From the NCBI GenBank assembly GCA_009784565.1, contig WRBL01000030.1, positions 1-32,907 on the forward strand: DNA of 32,907 bases, read 5' to 3'. Under the pieces are notes generated by a model. That model made no database searches. It worked only from the letters and a program-made list of their open reading frames with translations, and was not told the DNA's origin. The DNA is from Streptosporangiales bacterium. Its GTDB lineage: Bacteria > Actinomycetota > Actinomycetes > Streptosporangiales > Streptosporangiaceae. The first letter of the stretch is position 1; each line of letters starts with the position of its first letter. Both the position numbers and the translations under genes were made by a program. Below are positions 17,979 to 28,228 of this stretch, in pieces.

Positions 17979-18473
17979 TCAGCCGGTGGCGTTGAGCCAG
18001 CGGACGGGGGCGCCGTCGCCGGCGCGGCGGAAGGGCTCGAGTTCGCTGTCCCAGGCGGTGCCCAGGAGCTTCTCCAGCTCCGATTCCAGGGCCGACGTCC
18101 CGCTGGCGGCCAGGGACAGGGCGGCGCGCAGCCGGTTCTCGGGGACCAGGATGTCGCCGTTGGCGCTGGTGACGGCGGAGAACGTGCCCAGACCGGGGGT
18201 GCAGCAGTAGCGGACCGCGTCGCAGCCTTCGGATGCTTCCTCGGTGACCTCGAACCGGAGCCGTTTCCAGCCCGCCAGGGCAGACGTGATCGCGCCCGCG
18301 GTGCCTGGCTTTCCGTGCCAGGTCAGTTCAGCACGAATTGACCCCGGGGCAGCGGGCTGGCTGACCCAGGGCATGCTGACAGCAGTCCCGACAATCCCCG
18401 CCACTGCCCACTCAATGTGCGGGCTCAGCGCCGGGGGCGCCGAATGAACCTGCAGTACGCCGTATACCGACAC
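17979..18473 (-). CDS. DUF3145 family protein
   Basis: [86 protein letters not shown] start preceded by GGAGG directly after the upstream TAA. Confidence 0.85.
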   Translation of the reverse strand: MSVYGVLQVHSAPPALSPHIEWAVAGIVGTAVSMPWVSQPAAPGSIRAELTWHGKPGTAGAITSALAGWKRLRFEVTEEASEGCDAVRYCCTPGLGTFSAVTSANGDILVPENRLRAALSLAASGTSALESELEKLLGTAWDSELEPFRRAGDGAPVRWLNATG

Positions 18474-18482
18474 CGTGCCTCC

Positions 18483-20123
18483 TTATCGAGGTTCGCCTTC
18501 CCCTGCGGCCTCATAGTCGGCTCGGTGCTTGATCCCATATTCTGCCCCATGATCACTGCGGCCACCACCGGTACGGCCCAGAAACCCGGACAGGATGAAC
18601 CCGGCGGCGACGGCCACGCCCGCCCACATGACGTAATCCCCGTGCCGGTCGTAGAAGGTCCGCGAGGCCGGGGCGGGCAGCGGCAGGCGGACCGTGACCA
18701 CTCCCCGGGCGGACTGCCCGAGCCAGGCCAGTTCCCGGCCGCGCGCGTCGAACGCCGCCGAATCCCCGGTCAGCGCGGCCTGCACGACCGGCCGGCCGGT
18801 CTCGGCGGCCCGGAGCGCGCCCAGCGCGGCGTGCTGGTCCGGGCCCCAGGTGCCCTGGAACGTGGAGGTCGCCGACTGGTAGGCGATGAACCGCGCGCCG
18901 AGATCGGTGTCCACCCGGGACATGTCGCCGAACGCGGACTCGAAGCAGGTCAGTACCCCGACCGGCAGCGGCTTCCCGGACCGGTCGACCGCGTGCATCA
19001 GGTGGGCGCCGGCGCCGGCGGTCATGTTCGAGCCGGCGGCCCGGCTGACGGCGGTCAGCCAGCCGAGTTCGCTCCGGAACGGAATGTACTCCCCGAACGG
19101 CACGAGCCGGCTCTTGACGTAGATGCCCTTGATCCCGGACGGCGCGACCAGCACGCCCCACTTCTCGTGGCCTTTGCCGGGCGGGGTGGCGTCCTGGCTG
19201 ACCAGGATCTCGGCCCGGTCCCGCGCCGACAGCGCCTCGATCCGGGTCAGCAGCGGCCGCGCCGACGGCAGGGTCAGGTCCTGGTTGATGCTGGACTCGC
19301 CCCAGACGACCAGATCAACCCCGTGCCTCTCGGTCCTCTGCCGGGTCAGGGTCTCGCTCGCGTCGGCCCGGGCGGCGGGATTGTTCACCACCCCGGGCTG
19401 CACCAGCGCGACCGTCGCGGTCCGCTGGACACCAGGCGGCGGCGTCAGCGCGAACGCCAGCGGCCCGGCCCCCGCCGCGACCCCGAAGACGACGAGTCCC
19501 GCGGCGCCCAGCGGGGCCGGCGCCCGCGAGGCGCTGGCCGCCGTCATCAGCGTGAGGGCGAGACCGACGTTGGCCAGGACCAGGGCGACGCTGACCAGCC
19601 AGACACCGCCGACGGCGGCCAGGGCCAGGACGGCGGGATGCTGCCACTGGGACGCGCCGTACAGGTCCCAGGGCCCGCCGAGCCCCTGATAGGAGCGGGC
19701 CCATTCCGGGACCAGCCAGCAACCGGGCAGCACGATCAGGGCCAGGACGGCCCGGCGCCCGGTCACCGGCGGGCGCAGGAGCCTGTGCGCCGCCAGGGCG
19801 AACGGGGCGTAGAGGCCCCCGAACACGGCGCCGACCGCGACGAGGCCGGGACCGATCTCCGGGGCCATCCAGTAGAGCATCGCGATCAGGTAGCCGGCGC
19901 CGAACCACCAGCCCCGGGCGACCGCCTCGCGGCCCGAGGGAGCCCGGGCGAACAGCACCAGGGCGGGCACGAGCGCGCACCAGGCCAGGACCGACAGGTC
20001 CAGGTCCGGGAAGACGAGCACCGGCACGGCCCCGCCGGCCACGAAGGACAGCCAGCGCGCGGGCCGCCCGAACCACCTGTTCACCTTCGGCTCCGGCGCC
20101 GCCTTCCGCTCGCTTTCCCTCAC
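18483..20123 (-). CDS. lnt: Apolipoprotein N-acyltransferase (Lnt)
   Basis: N-terminal multi-TM and C-terminal carbon-nitrogen hydrolase domain: VVWGESSINQD (Glu), YVKSRLVPFGEYIPFRSELGWL (Lys), VGVLTCFESAFGD (Cys). Confidence 0.9.
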   Translation of the reverse strand: MRESERKAAPEPKVNRWFGRPARWLSFVAGGAVPVLVFPDLDLSVLAWCALVPALVLFARAPSGREAVARGWWFGAGYLIAMLYWMAPEIGPGLVAVGAVFGGLYAPFALAAHRLLRPPVTGRRAVLALIVLPGCWLVPEWARSYQGLGGPWDLYGASQWQHPAVLALAAVGGVWLVSVALVLANVGLALTLMTAASASRAPAPLGAAGLVVFGVAAGAGPLAFALTPPPGVQRTATVALVQPGVVNNPAARADASETLTRQRTERHGVDLVVWGESSINQDLTLPSARPLLTRIEALSARDRAEILVSQDATPPGKGHEKWGVLVAPSGIKGIYVKSRLVPFGEYIPFRSELGWLTAVSRAAGSNMTAGAGAHLMHAVDRSGKPLPVGVLTCFESAFGDMSRVDTDLGARFIAYQSATSTFQGTWGPDQHAALGALRAAETGRPVVQAALTGDSAAFDARGRELAWLGQSARGVVTVRLPLPAPASRTFYDRHGDYVMWAGVAVAAGFILSGFLGRTGGGRSDHGAEYGIKHRADYEAAGEGEPR

Positions 20124-20174
20124 TCCTTACTGTCTCTCCGCTCCGGCTCGGCGCCACCCCCCGGCCGCGCGCGG

Positions 20175-22310
20175 TTACATGGGCATCGGCTGGCCGTCCT
20201 TCATGTCGGCCACGGTGACGATGATGGGCTGCATCATCTCGGTGTCCTCGTGCTCCAGGATGTGGCAGTGGTAGACGTACCGGCCCGGGAGGTCGAACCG
20301 CCCGGCCACCTCGACCACGTTGCCGGGATCGATCCGGATGACGTCCTTCCAGCCCTGGGTCTCGGCGGGGTCGAAGGGGCGGGGCGTCAGGCCCGGGTCC
20401 GGCTTCAGGTCCTTGCTGGTCTCGCGCGTCTCCGGGTCGTAGTAGTTCGGGCTGTCCGGATGCCCGTCGGAGGTCTTCAGGACGCCGGTCCCCGCGGCCC
20501 CGAGCGGCTGGAACTGCGACAGGTGAACGTGCATCGGGTGGGTGTCGCCGGTCGTGTTGATGAACCGGAACACCTGCCACGCCCCGATCACCGGCCGCAG
20601 GGCCACCCGGTCGTAGAAGGACACCCGGGTGTCGGATTTCGCCTTGTCGTCGGCCGCCCACTGGACGACCCGGTACTTCCGCTCCCTCTTCTCCCCGGGG
20701 AGCCGCATCTTGATCTTGCCGTGGGAGTCCGGGACGAGCTGCTGCAGGAACAGGTGCCCGGGCGGGTTCTCTCCCAGCAGGACGGTGGTGATGTCCGGGT
20801 TGGTGACCGGCATGGCCTCCGGCTCTGCGCCGGGGGCAGCCGGCCCGGTTCCGCCGGCGCGGGGCGAGGGCACCTCGGGGGCCGCGGCCATGCCGCCCAT
20901 CCCGCCGTTCCCGGGGTCGGGGACCAGGCGGCGGAAGGCCGGGTTGAGGACGGCGCGGGAGGTATCGACGTACAGCTGGCGCGGGGCCCCGCGATGAGGG
21001 GACGCGGTGTCGATGTCGAACCGCATCACCCACGGGAAGGGGTTGCGGCCGGGCCGGTCGCCGTGGGCCAGCAGCTTCGGCAGGTCCGCGGGCTGGGCAC
21101 CGCCGAACGGGGCCTCGGCGGAGTTGACCAGCATGAGCTGCTCCCCGTCGGCCACGCCGGTCAGGTCCACGAGGACGTCGAACCGCTCGGCCGAGGCGAG
21201 GATGAGCCCCTTCTCGTCGGCGAGCTGCCAGGCCCGCCAGAGCAGCCCGCCGTCGGCGCCGATCACCAGCATCCGGTGGTGCTGCGGGGTCACGGTCACC
21301 GTGCCGCCGGGGTTCTTCCGGGCGCTGACCAGATGCAGCTGGTAGGTGCGGGCGTTGGACGCGTTCAGCAGCCGCAGCCGGTAGACGTCCGGCCGCAGCG
21401 AGAGCCGGGGCCACAGTTTGCCGTTGACCAGCGTCAGTGGCGAGAACGCCTCTCCGGTGTCGGTGGTGATCTTGTGGAGCAGCCGCAGTTGCCCGCCCGG
21501 CTCCGCGTTCACGTTGCGGTCCTGGATCACCAGGACGATCTCGCCGTCGTCCGCGCTGGCGGGCAGGCCCAGCTGGCGTTCCCGCGGGTCGCGGAGCAGG
21601 TACGGGCCCGCGAGCCCGGAGTAGTTGTGGTACCGGGTCCCGTTCATGGCGTGGTCGTGATACCAGAGGAACTCCCCGGCCTTGGCCAGCCCGAGGTCGG
21701 CGTTGTCGTAGTCGTTCGGGTACTCGGCGAGCTGCTCCGTCCCGGTGGGGGCCATGTCATCGGGCCACCCGTCGGCGGCCGACGGCGTGTGCGCGCCGTG
21801 CAGGTGAATCGTGGTCCAGCCCACCGGGGCGCCGGACAGGTCCTCCGCCGTCCCCGCCGGAGTGCCCGGGCAGGGCTGGCTGCCGAGGTAGTTCTGCACC
21901 GAGTCCGTGGCCGCCTTCGGGTCCTGCGGCAGGATCACGGTGTCAATGGGCAGCCGGGCCGGCGGCTTCTGGCCCGGGCGGACCGAGCCGGGCAGCCGGT
22001 TGCTCCAGCGCACCAGGGCACTCTGGCCCGCGGCGGCTTCCAGCAGCGGCCCGGGCGAGGTGATCTCGCCGCCGAGGCCGAATCCCCAGGCCGGGAGCGC
22101 GGGCAGGTCGGGATGGATGGAGATGGTGGTCTCGGCGATGGAGATGTCATGCACCTGATCCGGCCCCAGTTCGTGCGCCCGGGGCGGGCTGAGCTCCGCG
22201 GTGAACGGCCGGAGCATCTGCCCGGCCCGGACCGGGTTCTCCGGCCCGGGCCAGTCGGTCCCCGCGGGGCCGGCTGATGAAGACGTGGTGATGTGCATCT
22301 GATCGGTCAT
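20175..22310 (-). CDS. Multicopper oxidase, CotA/bilirubin oxidase/phenoxazinone synthase-like
   Basis: Copper ligand motifs TIHLHGAHT, LWYHDHAMNGTRYHNYSGLAG, HPMHVHLSQFQPLG, YHCHILEHEDTEMMQP; AAGGGGGA RBS upstream of ATG. No evident signal peptide. Confidence 0.93.
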   Translation of the reverse strand: MTDQMHITTSSSAGPAGTDWPGPENPVRAGQMLRPFTAELSPPRAHELGPDQVHDISIAETTISIHPDLPALPAWGFGLGGEITSPGPLLEAAAGQSALVRWSNRLPGSVRPGQKPPARLPIDTVILPQDPKAATDSVQNYLGSQPCPGTPAGTAEDLSGAPVGWTTIHLHGAHTPSAADGWPDDMAPTGTEQLAEYPNDYDNADLGLAKAGEFLWYHDHAMNGTRYHNYSGLAGPYLLRDPRERQLGLPASADDGEIVLVIQDRNVNAEPGGQLRLLHKITTDTGEAFSPLTLVNGKLWPRLSLRPDVYRLRLLNASNARTYQLHLVSARKNPGGTVTVTPQHHRMLVIGADGGLLWRAWQLADEKGLILASAERFDVLVDLTGVADGEQLMLVNSAEAPFGGAQPADLPKLLAHGDRPGRNPFPWVMRFDIDTASPHRGAPRQLYVDTSRAVLNPAFRRLVPDPGNGGMGGMAAAPEVPSPRAGGTGPAAPGAEPEAMPVTNPDITTVLLGENPPGHLFLQQLVPDSHGKIKMRLPGEKRERKYRVVQWAADDKAKSDTRVSFYDRVALRPVIGAWQVFRFINTTGDTHPMHVHLSQFQPLGAAGTGVLKTSDGHPDSPNYYDPETRETSKDLKPDPGLTPRPFDPAETQGWKDVIRIDPGNVVEVAGRFDLPGRYVYHCHILEHEDTEMMQPIIVTVADMKDGQPMPM

Positions 22311-22418
22311 GAAGTCCCCCTTGTGTCATGCCGTCACTCCCGTAGACGCACGACACGCCTGCCCCGGACAGATGCAATCCTTTAACCACTCCTTAAGAAT
22401 TGCTGTTACGCGAAGGTG

Positions 22419-23678
22419 TCAGGTGGACGCTTCGGCGGGGACCTCCGGCCCGGAGACTCCCTTGCCGAAGACGATGCCCTTGGCCTCCTTGCCGAAGGCG
22501 GTCAGGATGATCACGGCGAGGAAGACCGGCAGCATGGTCACGGCCAGGGCGAAGCCGTAGCCGTGGCTGCCCGCCAGGGACTGCTGGATCGGCAGGTTGA
22601 ACGCGGCGATGAGGTTGCCGAGCTGGTAGGTGACGCCGGGGTAGAACCCGCGGATCTCGTCCGGGGACAGCTCGGTCAGGTGCGCCGGGATGACGCCCCA
22701 GGCGCCCTGGACCACGAACTGCATGAGGAAGCTGCCCAGGCAGACGAGCCCGAGCGCCGTGGAGTAGGCGAACAGGAAGGTCAGCGGCAGCCCGAGGACC
22801 GCGCAGAAGATGATCACGCGACGGCGGCCGAACCGTTCCGATCCGGCGCCCATGAGGCCGCCGCCGATCATCGCGCCGATGTTGTAGAGGATCGCGATCC
22901 ACAGCGCCGTGTCGGCGCTGAAGTTCAGCCCCTTCTCCAGGAAGGTGGGGAAGATGTCCTGGGTGCCGTGGCTCATCCAGTTGAACGCGGTCATCAGGGC
23001 GATCAGGTACACCAGGCGGCGCAGCACCTTGCCGTTGAGCAGGACCTTGGTCGGGCTGGTCTTCTTCGCCTTGGTCTGCTCCCACACCTCGGACTCCTTG
23101 ACCCGGGTCCGCAGGTACAGCGAGAGCAGCGCGGGCAGGATGCTGAACGCGAACAGGCCGCGCCAGCCCCAGGTGGTGAAGTGCGTGATGAGCAGGAACA
23201 CCACGGCGGCCAGCAGGTAGCCGAAGGCGTAGCCCTGCTGCAGGATGCCCGAGAAGAAGCCCCGGCGCTCGGTCGGCACCTTCTCCATGGCCAGGGCGGC
23301 GCCCAGGCCCCATTCGCCGCCCATGCCGATGCCGTAGAGCAGGCGCAGGACGAGCAGGACCGTGTAGTTGGGCGCGAAGGCGCAGGCGAAGCCGACGACG
23401 GAGTAGAAGATGACGTCGACCAGCAGGGGGATCCGGCGGCCCCGCCGGTCGGCCCACCAGCCGAAGATCATGGCGCCGACCGGGCGCATGATGAGCGTGG
23501 CCGTGGTGAGGAAGGCCATCTGGGTCAGGGAGACCTTGAAGTCCTTGGCGATGTCGGCGTAGACCAGGACCACGATGAAGTAGTCGAAGGCGTCCATGGT
23601 CCAGCCGAGCAGCGCGGCCAGGAAGGCCGACCGCTGGTCGGCGTTGAGCGGCTGGTCGGAGCGCTTGATGAGTGACAT
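22419..23678 (-). CDS. MFS transporter (metabolite:proton symporter type)
   Basis: [50 protein letters not shown]...[22 protein letters not shown]...[34 protein letters not shown]. Confidence 0.92.
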   Translation of the reverse strand: MSLIKRSDQPLNADQRSAFLAALLGWTMDAFDYFIVVLVYADIAKDFKVSLTQMAFLTTATLIMRPVGAMIFGWWADRRGRRIPLLVDVIFYSVVGFACAFAPNYTVLLVLRLLYGIGMGGEWGLGAALAMEKVPTERRGFFSGILQQGYAFGYLLAAVVFLLITHFTTWGWRGLFAFSILPALLSLYLRTRVKESEVWEQTKAKKTSPTKVLLNGKVLRRLVYLIALMTAFNWMSHGTQDIFPTFLEKGLNFSADTALWIAILYNIGAMIGGGLMGAGSERFGRRRVIIFCAVLGLPLTFLFAYSTALGLVCLGSFLMQFVVQGAWGVIPAHLTELSPDEIRGFYPGVTYQLGNLIAAFNLPIQQSLAGSHGYGFALAVTMLPVFLAVIILTAFGKEAKGIVFGKGVSGPEVPAEAST

Positions 23679-23753
23679 GTAAAGCTTTCGGAGGATTCTT
23701 GCGGTTATCGGTACGGATCGATTTAACCGCGCCCGCCCGCGCCGGCCACCTCG

Positions 23754-23830
23754 CCCCCACCCCGACACCCCCAAACCCGATTTTTCCGAACGGATCGGCC
23801 CTTCCACCCCCGCCCCCGGGGCCCGTGCCC
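23754..23830 (-). promoter_or_regulatory. Two consecutive G-quadruplex-forming motifs on the sense strand upstream of the MFS gene
   Basis: Minus strand GGGTTTGGGGGTGTCGGGGTGGGGG (23778-23754) and GGGCACGGGCCCCGGGGGCGGGGG (23830-23807); each fits G3+N1-7 x4. Confidence 0.55.
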
Positions 23831-23924
23831 GCCGCCGGGCCAGCAGCAGTACCCGCCGAGGCAGTAGCCGTGTAACTTTCTGCCCGCGCCCGCCGGTTTA
23901 CCTTCAGGGACCAACGGACGGGGC

Positions 23925-24413
23925 ATGACCATGAGCGGTGCGGCAGCGCGGGACTGGCCACTGACCAGCGCCATCCCGGAGATGGGAGCCTATGTCCACG
24001 CGCCCGCCACGGTGCGGTGGCAGGTCCGCGAAACCCTGCGGGCCTGGGAAATCCCCGGAGTCAGCGACAGCGCCGAACTCGTCGCGTCCGAGCTGGTCTC
24101 CAACTCCGTCGCGGCGCTGGCCGACCCGGACACGGTCGACGCCGAGCACCCGGCGGGCCTGCCCCGGATGGCCGGCGACTCCGTCGCCACCATCGCGGTC
24201 CGGCTGCGCAGCGACGGGCACCTGCTCCTGATCGAGGTCTGGGACCCGGCCGACGGCAAGCCCGAGCGCCGGGACGCCGGACCGGACGACGAATCCGGCC
24301 GCGGCCTGGTCATCGTGGAGGCGCTGAGCGAGCGGTTCGGGTGTGACCCGCACGAAGCCGGGGGCAAGGTGACCTGGTGCCTGCTGCGGGCCGGCGCCGG
24401 CCCCGTCCCGTAG
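23925..24413 (+). CDS. ATP-binding protein, anti-sigma-factor-kinase-like HATPase domain
   Basis: ELVASELVSNSVAAL (N box), LLIEVWDPADGKP (G1), DESGRGLVIVEALSERFG (G2). Confidence 0.88.
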   Translation: MTMSGAAARDWPLTSAIPEMGAYVHAPATVRWQVRETLRAWEIPGVSDSAELVASELVSNSVAALADPDTVDAEHPAGLPRMAGDSVATIAVRLRSDGHLLLIEVWDPADGKPERRDAGPDDESGRGLVIVEALSERFGCDPHEAGGKVTWCLLRAGAGPVP

Positions 24414-24420
24414 CGAAACG

Positions 24421-24458
24421 GAACGGGTTGGCGGTGAACAGTCACCGCCAACCCGTTC
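24421..24458. terminator. Perfect 17-bp inverted repeat between convergent genes; probable bidirectional terminator
   Basis: gaacgggttggcggtga (24421-24437) / tcaccgccaacccgttc (24442-24458), loop acag. Confidence 0.8.
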
Positions 24459-24485
24459 GGGATAATGGTGGGGGTGGTGGGGGTT

Positions 24486-25307
24486 CTAACCTCGGCTGGC
24501 CGCCTCGGTGAGGGCGCGGGCCGTCAGGACGCGGGCGAGGTGCTCGCGGTAGGCGGCGCTGGCGTGGATGTCGGAGCTGGCCGAGGCGCCCTCGGCCGCG
24601 CGGGCCGCGGCGTCGGCCGCGGACGCGCCCGAGGCCAGGGCGGACTCGACCGCGGCGGCGCGCAGCGGGACCGGGCCCATGTTGATCAGGGCCACCTTCT
24701 GGTCCTGGACCGCGACGCCGACCATCGCCCAGTCGATCGCCCGCTTGGTGAACTTCTGGAAGGACCAGGCGTTCGGGGAGGCGGGCTTGGGGACCTGGAT
24801 CTCGGTGAGCAGCTCGCCCGGCTCCAGCGCGGTCTCGAAGATGCCCTTGAAGAACTCCGCCGCCGGGACCGACCGGGTGCCCTGCGGACCCCGGATGACG
24901 AACGTCGCCTCCAGGACCAGCAGGGACGCCGGCAGGTCGGAGGCGGAGTCGCCGTGGGCCACCGAGCCGCCGATGGTGCCGCGGTGGCGGATCTGCGGGT
25001 CGCCGATCTCGCCGGCCGTGTGGGCCAGCAGCGGGATCTCGTTCTTCAGCAGCTCCGAGCCGGCCACGTCGTGGTGCCGGGTCAGCGCGCCGACCGCGAC
25101 GTGGTCGCCCTTGTCGGTGATGTAGGACAGCTCGGTGATCCGGGCGATGTCGATCAGCGCTTCGGGCGTCGCGAACCGGAGCTTCATCAGCGGCAGCAGC
25201 GAGTGGCCGCCGGCCAGGTACTTGGCGTCCTCGCCGATCTCGGCGGCCAGGCTCAGGGCCTCGTCGACCGAGGTCGCGCGCTTGTAGGTAAAGGCTGGTG
25301 GGATCAC
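24486..25307 (-). CDS. FAD-binding medium subunit of xanthine dehydrogenase/CO dehydrogenase family (CoxM-like)
   Basis: [54 protein letters not shown]...[25 protein letters not shown] overlap with the upstream gene. Confidence 0.93.
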   Translation of the reverse strand: MIPPAFTYKRATSVDEALSLAAEIGEDAKYLAGGHSLLPLMKLRFATPEALIDIARITELSYITDKGDHVAVGALTRHHDVAGSELLKNEIPLLAHTAGEIGDPQIRHRGTIGGSVAHGDSASDLPASLLVLEATFVIRGPQGTRSVPAAEFFKGIFETALEPGELLTEIQVPKPASPNAWSFQKFTKRAIDWAMVGVAVQDQKVALINMGPVPLRAAAVESALASGASAADAAARAAEGASASSDIHASAAYREHLARVLTARALTEAASRG

Positions 25308-25768
25308 TTGCTCGCCTCCGCCGCGGACAGCGCCGCCTTCACGATGTTGTGGTAGCCGGTGCAGCGGCAGAGGTTGCCCTCCAGCCCGGACCGGACCTCG
25401 GCCTCGGTGGGCGACGGGTTCTCCTTGATGAGGGAGGCAATCGCCATCACCATGCCCGGCGTGCAGTAGCCGCACTGCAGGCCGTGCTCCTCGTGGAACG
25501 CCTTCTGCACCGGGTGCATCCCGCCGTCGGCGCCCTTGAGGCCCTCGAGGGTGGTGACCTCGCGGCCGTCGGCCTGCGCGGCCAGCACCGTGCAGGACTT
25601 GACGGACTCACCGTCCATCAGCACCGTGCAGGCGCCGCAGGACGTGGTCTCGCACCCGATGTTGGTCGCGGTCAGGTCCGCGACGTCGCGCAGGAAGTGC
25701 ACGAGCAGGGTGCGGTCCTCGACGTCCGCGGTGACGTTCTTGCCGTTGACGGTCAGGTCGACCTTCAC
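25304..25768 (-). CDS. [2Fe-2S] small subunit of xanthine dehydrogenase/CO dehydrogenase family (CoxS-like)
   Basis: [53 protein letters not shown]...[13 protein letters not shown]...[17 protein letters not shown] start overlaps the coxL stop. Confidence 0.94.
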   Translation of the reverse strand: MKVDLTVNGKNVTADVEDRTLLVHFLRDVADLTATNIGCETTSCGACTVLMDGESVKSCTVLAAQADGREVTTLEGLKGADGGMHPVQKAFHEEHGLQCGYCTPGMVMAIASLIKENPSPTEAEVRSGLEGNLCRCTGYHNIVKAALSAAEASK

Positions 25769-28074
25769 TTGCCGCTCCCCTTCTGGGCATCGTTGATAGC
25801 GGTCCAGACCCGCTCGGGGGTGGTGGGCATGTCGATGTGCCGCACGCCCAGGTGGGCGACGGCGTCGATCACGGCGTTCTGCACGGCCGGGGTGGCGCCG
25901 ATGGTGCCGGCCTCCCCGATGCCCTTCACTCCCAGCGGGTTGCGGTCGGTCGGCGTCTCGCTGCGAAGCAGCTCGAAGCTGGGCAGCTCGGCCGCCGTGA
26001 TCGCGGCGTAGTCCGCGAGCGTGGAGGTGAGCGGGTTGCCGTCGGCGTCGTAGAGGACTTCCTCGCACAGCGCCTGGGCCGCGCCCTGCGCGATGCCGCC
26101 GTGCCGCTGGCCGTCGATCAGGATCGGGTTCACGACCGGGCCGGCGTCGTCGGCGGTGACGTGCCGCAGCAGCGTCACCTTGCCGGTCTCGGTGTCGACC
26201 TCCACGACCGACAGCTGGGTGCCGAACGGGAACGTCGATTTGTCCGCCGTGAAGTTCACGTTCGCGGTCAGCGTCTTGCCCTCGGCGCTGGCGGCGATCT
26301 GGCCCCAGCCCAGCGACTTGTCCGGGTCGCCGGCGATCTGCCACTTCCCGGTGGCCGTGTCCAGCACGACGTCGGCCTCGGACGCCTCGAACAGGGACGC
26401 GGCCAGCTTCGCGGCCTGGTCCTTGACCTCGAGCGAGGCATTGTGCACCGCCGAGCCGCCCAGCTGCAGCGACCGCGACCCGTAGGTCCCGATGCCCTCC
26501 GGGATCAGGTCCGTGTCGCCGTGGATGACCTCGACCTTGTCCATCGGGATGCCGAGCAGCTCGGTCACCAGCATCGCGAAGGCGGTGTGGTGGCCCTGCC
26601 CGTGGGCGGAGCTGCCGGTGTAGACGGTCGCGGTGCCGTCCTCGTGGACGTCGACCCGGCCGGTCTCGCCGGCGTCCGGGTCCGGCGCGGTGATCTCGAC
26701 GTAGCTGGCCAGGCCGAGGCCGAGCTGCTTGACGTCGCCGCGCTCCCGGCGGGCCTTCTGCTCGGCCCGGAGCTCGGCGTAGCCCGCCGCCTCCAGGACC
26801 TGGTCCATGGCCGTTTCGTAGTCGCCGGTGTCGTAATGGGCGCCCGTCTTCGTCATGAAGGGGAACTGTTCCTTCTTGATGAAGTTGATCCGGCGGACTT
26901 CGGCCGGGTCCATGCCCGCCTCGGCCGCGAACCAGTCCAGGGCCCGCTCGACCGTGGCCGTGGCCTCCGGCCGGCCCGCGCCGCGGTAGGCGGCGATCGG
27001 CGTGCCGTTGGTGACGACCACCTTGTAGTTGGCCTGGACGTTCGGGAAGTCGTAGACGGCCGGCGCCATCAGGTTCGTCAGCATGGGCAGGAAGAAGCCC
27101 ATCCGGGAGTAGCCGCCGGAGTCCTGGATGACCTCCAGGCGGTAGGCCTTGACCTTCCCGTCCCGGGTGCCGCCGATCTTGACGTGATGCAGTTGCGCGC
27201 GGCCCTGGGTCATTCCGACCAGGTTCTCGTACCGGCTCTCGACCCAGCGCACCGGCCTGCCGGTGTGCTTGGCCGCCCACGCGACGGCGACGGTGTCCCG
27301 GTCGGTGCCGATCTTCGCGCCGAAGCCGCCGCCCACGTCCGGGGCGACCACGCGGATCTGCTCCGGGGCCAGCCCGAGCGCGGTGAGGATCAGCCGGGAG
27401 ATCTGCGCGTTCTGCGTGCTGATCCAGACGGTCAGCTTGCCGTCGTTCCAGGCGGCCGCCGTGGCCCGTCCCTCCATGGGCAGGGCGGCGACCCGCTGGT
27501 TGATGACGTCACCCTCCACGACGACGTCGCAGCCGTCGAAGATCGAGTCGTCGCTGACGTCGCCGCCGCCGGTGATCGCGGTGTTGGTGCCCGCGGCCGG
27601 GAACAGGAGGGACTCGTCCTTCAGGGCCGCCTCGATGGACGGCACCGCCGGCAGGATGTCGTAGTCCACGGCGACCAGTTCGGCCGCGTCCTCGCCCTGG
27701 TAGGTGCTGTCGGTGAGCACGATCGCGACCGGCTCGCCCACGTACCGGACGGTGTCGATCGCCAGGACCGGCTCCTGCCACTTGCCGGCCAGGGGCACGG
27801 GGCCCGGGGCAGGCGGGGCGTCCTCGTCCACCGGGGGCGGCGGCGGGACGTCGGTCATGTCTTTCGCGGTCAGCACCGCGACCACGCCGGGCTGGCTCTC
27901 GGCCTCCGACGTGTCAATGCTGGTTATCTTGGCGTGCGCCACGGTCGAGCGGACGAAAGTCGCCCGGACCGCGCCGTCCAGTTCAGGTTCCCGCAGATCG
28001 TCGACGTAGACGCCGCCGGCGGTCAGCAGCCGCGGGTCTTCCGTCCGGATCACCCGGGTGCCCAGAATGCTCAA
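25765..28074 (-). CDS. Molybdopterin large subunit, form II CoxL-like (aerobic CO dehydrogenase/xanthine dehydrogenase family)
   Basis: [54 protein letters not shown] start at 28074 preceded by GGAGG-ataaa is preferred over the track start at 28104. Confidence 0.93.
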   Translation of the reverse strand: MSILGTRVIRTEDPRLLTAGGVYVDDLREPELDGAVRATFVRSTVAHAKITSIDTSEAESQPGVVAVLTAKDMTDVPPPPPVDEDAPPAPGPVPLAGKWQEPVLAIDTVRYVGEPVAIVLTDSTYQGEDAAELVAVDYDILPAVPSIEAALKDESLLFPAAGTNTAITGGGDVSDDSIFDGCDVVVEGDVINQRVAALPMEGRATAAAWNDGKLTVWISTQNAQISRLILTALGLAPEQIRVVAPDVGGGFGAKIGTDRDTVAVAWAAKHTGRPVRWVESRYENLVGMTQGRAQLHHVKIGGTRDGKVKAYRLEVIQDSGGYSRMGFFLPMLTNLMAPAVYDFPNVQANYKVVVTNGTPIAAYRGAGRPEATATVERALDWFAAEAGMDPAEVRRINFIKKEQFPFMTKTGAHYDTGDYETAMDQVLEAAGYAELRAEQKARRERGDVKQLGLGLASYVEITAPDPDAGETGRVDVHEDGTATVYTGSSAHGQGHHTAFAMLVTELLGIPMDKVEVIHGDTDLIPEGIGTYGSRSLQLGGSAVHNASLEVKDQAAKLAASLFEASEADVVLDTATGKWQIAGDPDKSLGWGQIAASAEGKTLTANVNFTADKSTFPFGTQLSVVEVDTETGKVTLLRHVTADDAGPVVNPILIDGQRHGGIAQGAAQALCEEVLYDADGNPLTSTLADYAAITAAELPSFELLRSETPTDRNPLGVKGIGEAGTIGATPAVQNAVIDAVAHLGVRHIDMPTTPERVWTAINDAQKGSGK

Positions 28075-28228
28075 TTTATCCTCCGCTGCTACGGCCTTCG
28101 CCAAGCGAACTTACACCTGTGACTGACGTGGCATCTAGATCCGTTCGCAAGCGTTTTGGTAGTCACAATGTGCCTACTGACCTGGGTTTTCGGATTTTTC
28201 CCTCCAGACCGGACGCGAGCCTCCGCAA

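Noticed and set aside
19315-21414. 699-aa minus-strand ORF
   Set aside because: Out-of-frame overlap of the multicopper oxidase and lnt genes.
18417-22277. 1286-aa plus-strand ORF
   Set aside because: Antisense to lnt, DUF3145 and the multicopper oxidase; composition is the Arg/Gly/Pro/His/Val-rich pattern of high-GC antisense frames and no domain is recognisable.
25304-27280. 658-aa minus-strand ORF
   Set aside because: Only its last part is CoxS; the N-terminal extension is an out-of-frame read of coxL.
25837-28122. 761-aa plus-strand ORF
   Set aside because: Antisense to the CoxL-like gene, whose motifs are unmistakable; the ORF is low-complexity GC-frame noise.
28118-28170. tgtgact...agtcaca inverted repeat in the cox/MarR intergenic region
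   Set aside because: Seven-bp arms over a long spacer; expected by chance at this scale.
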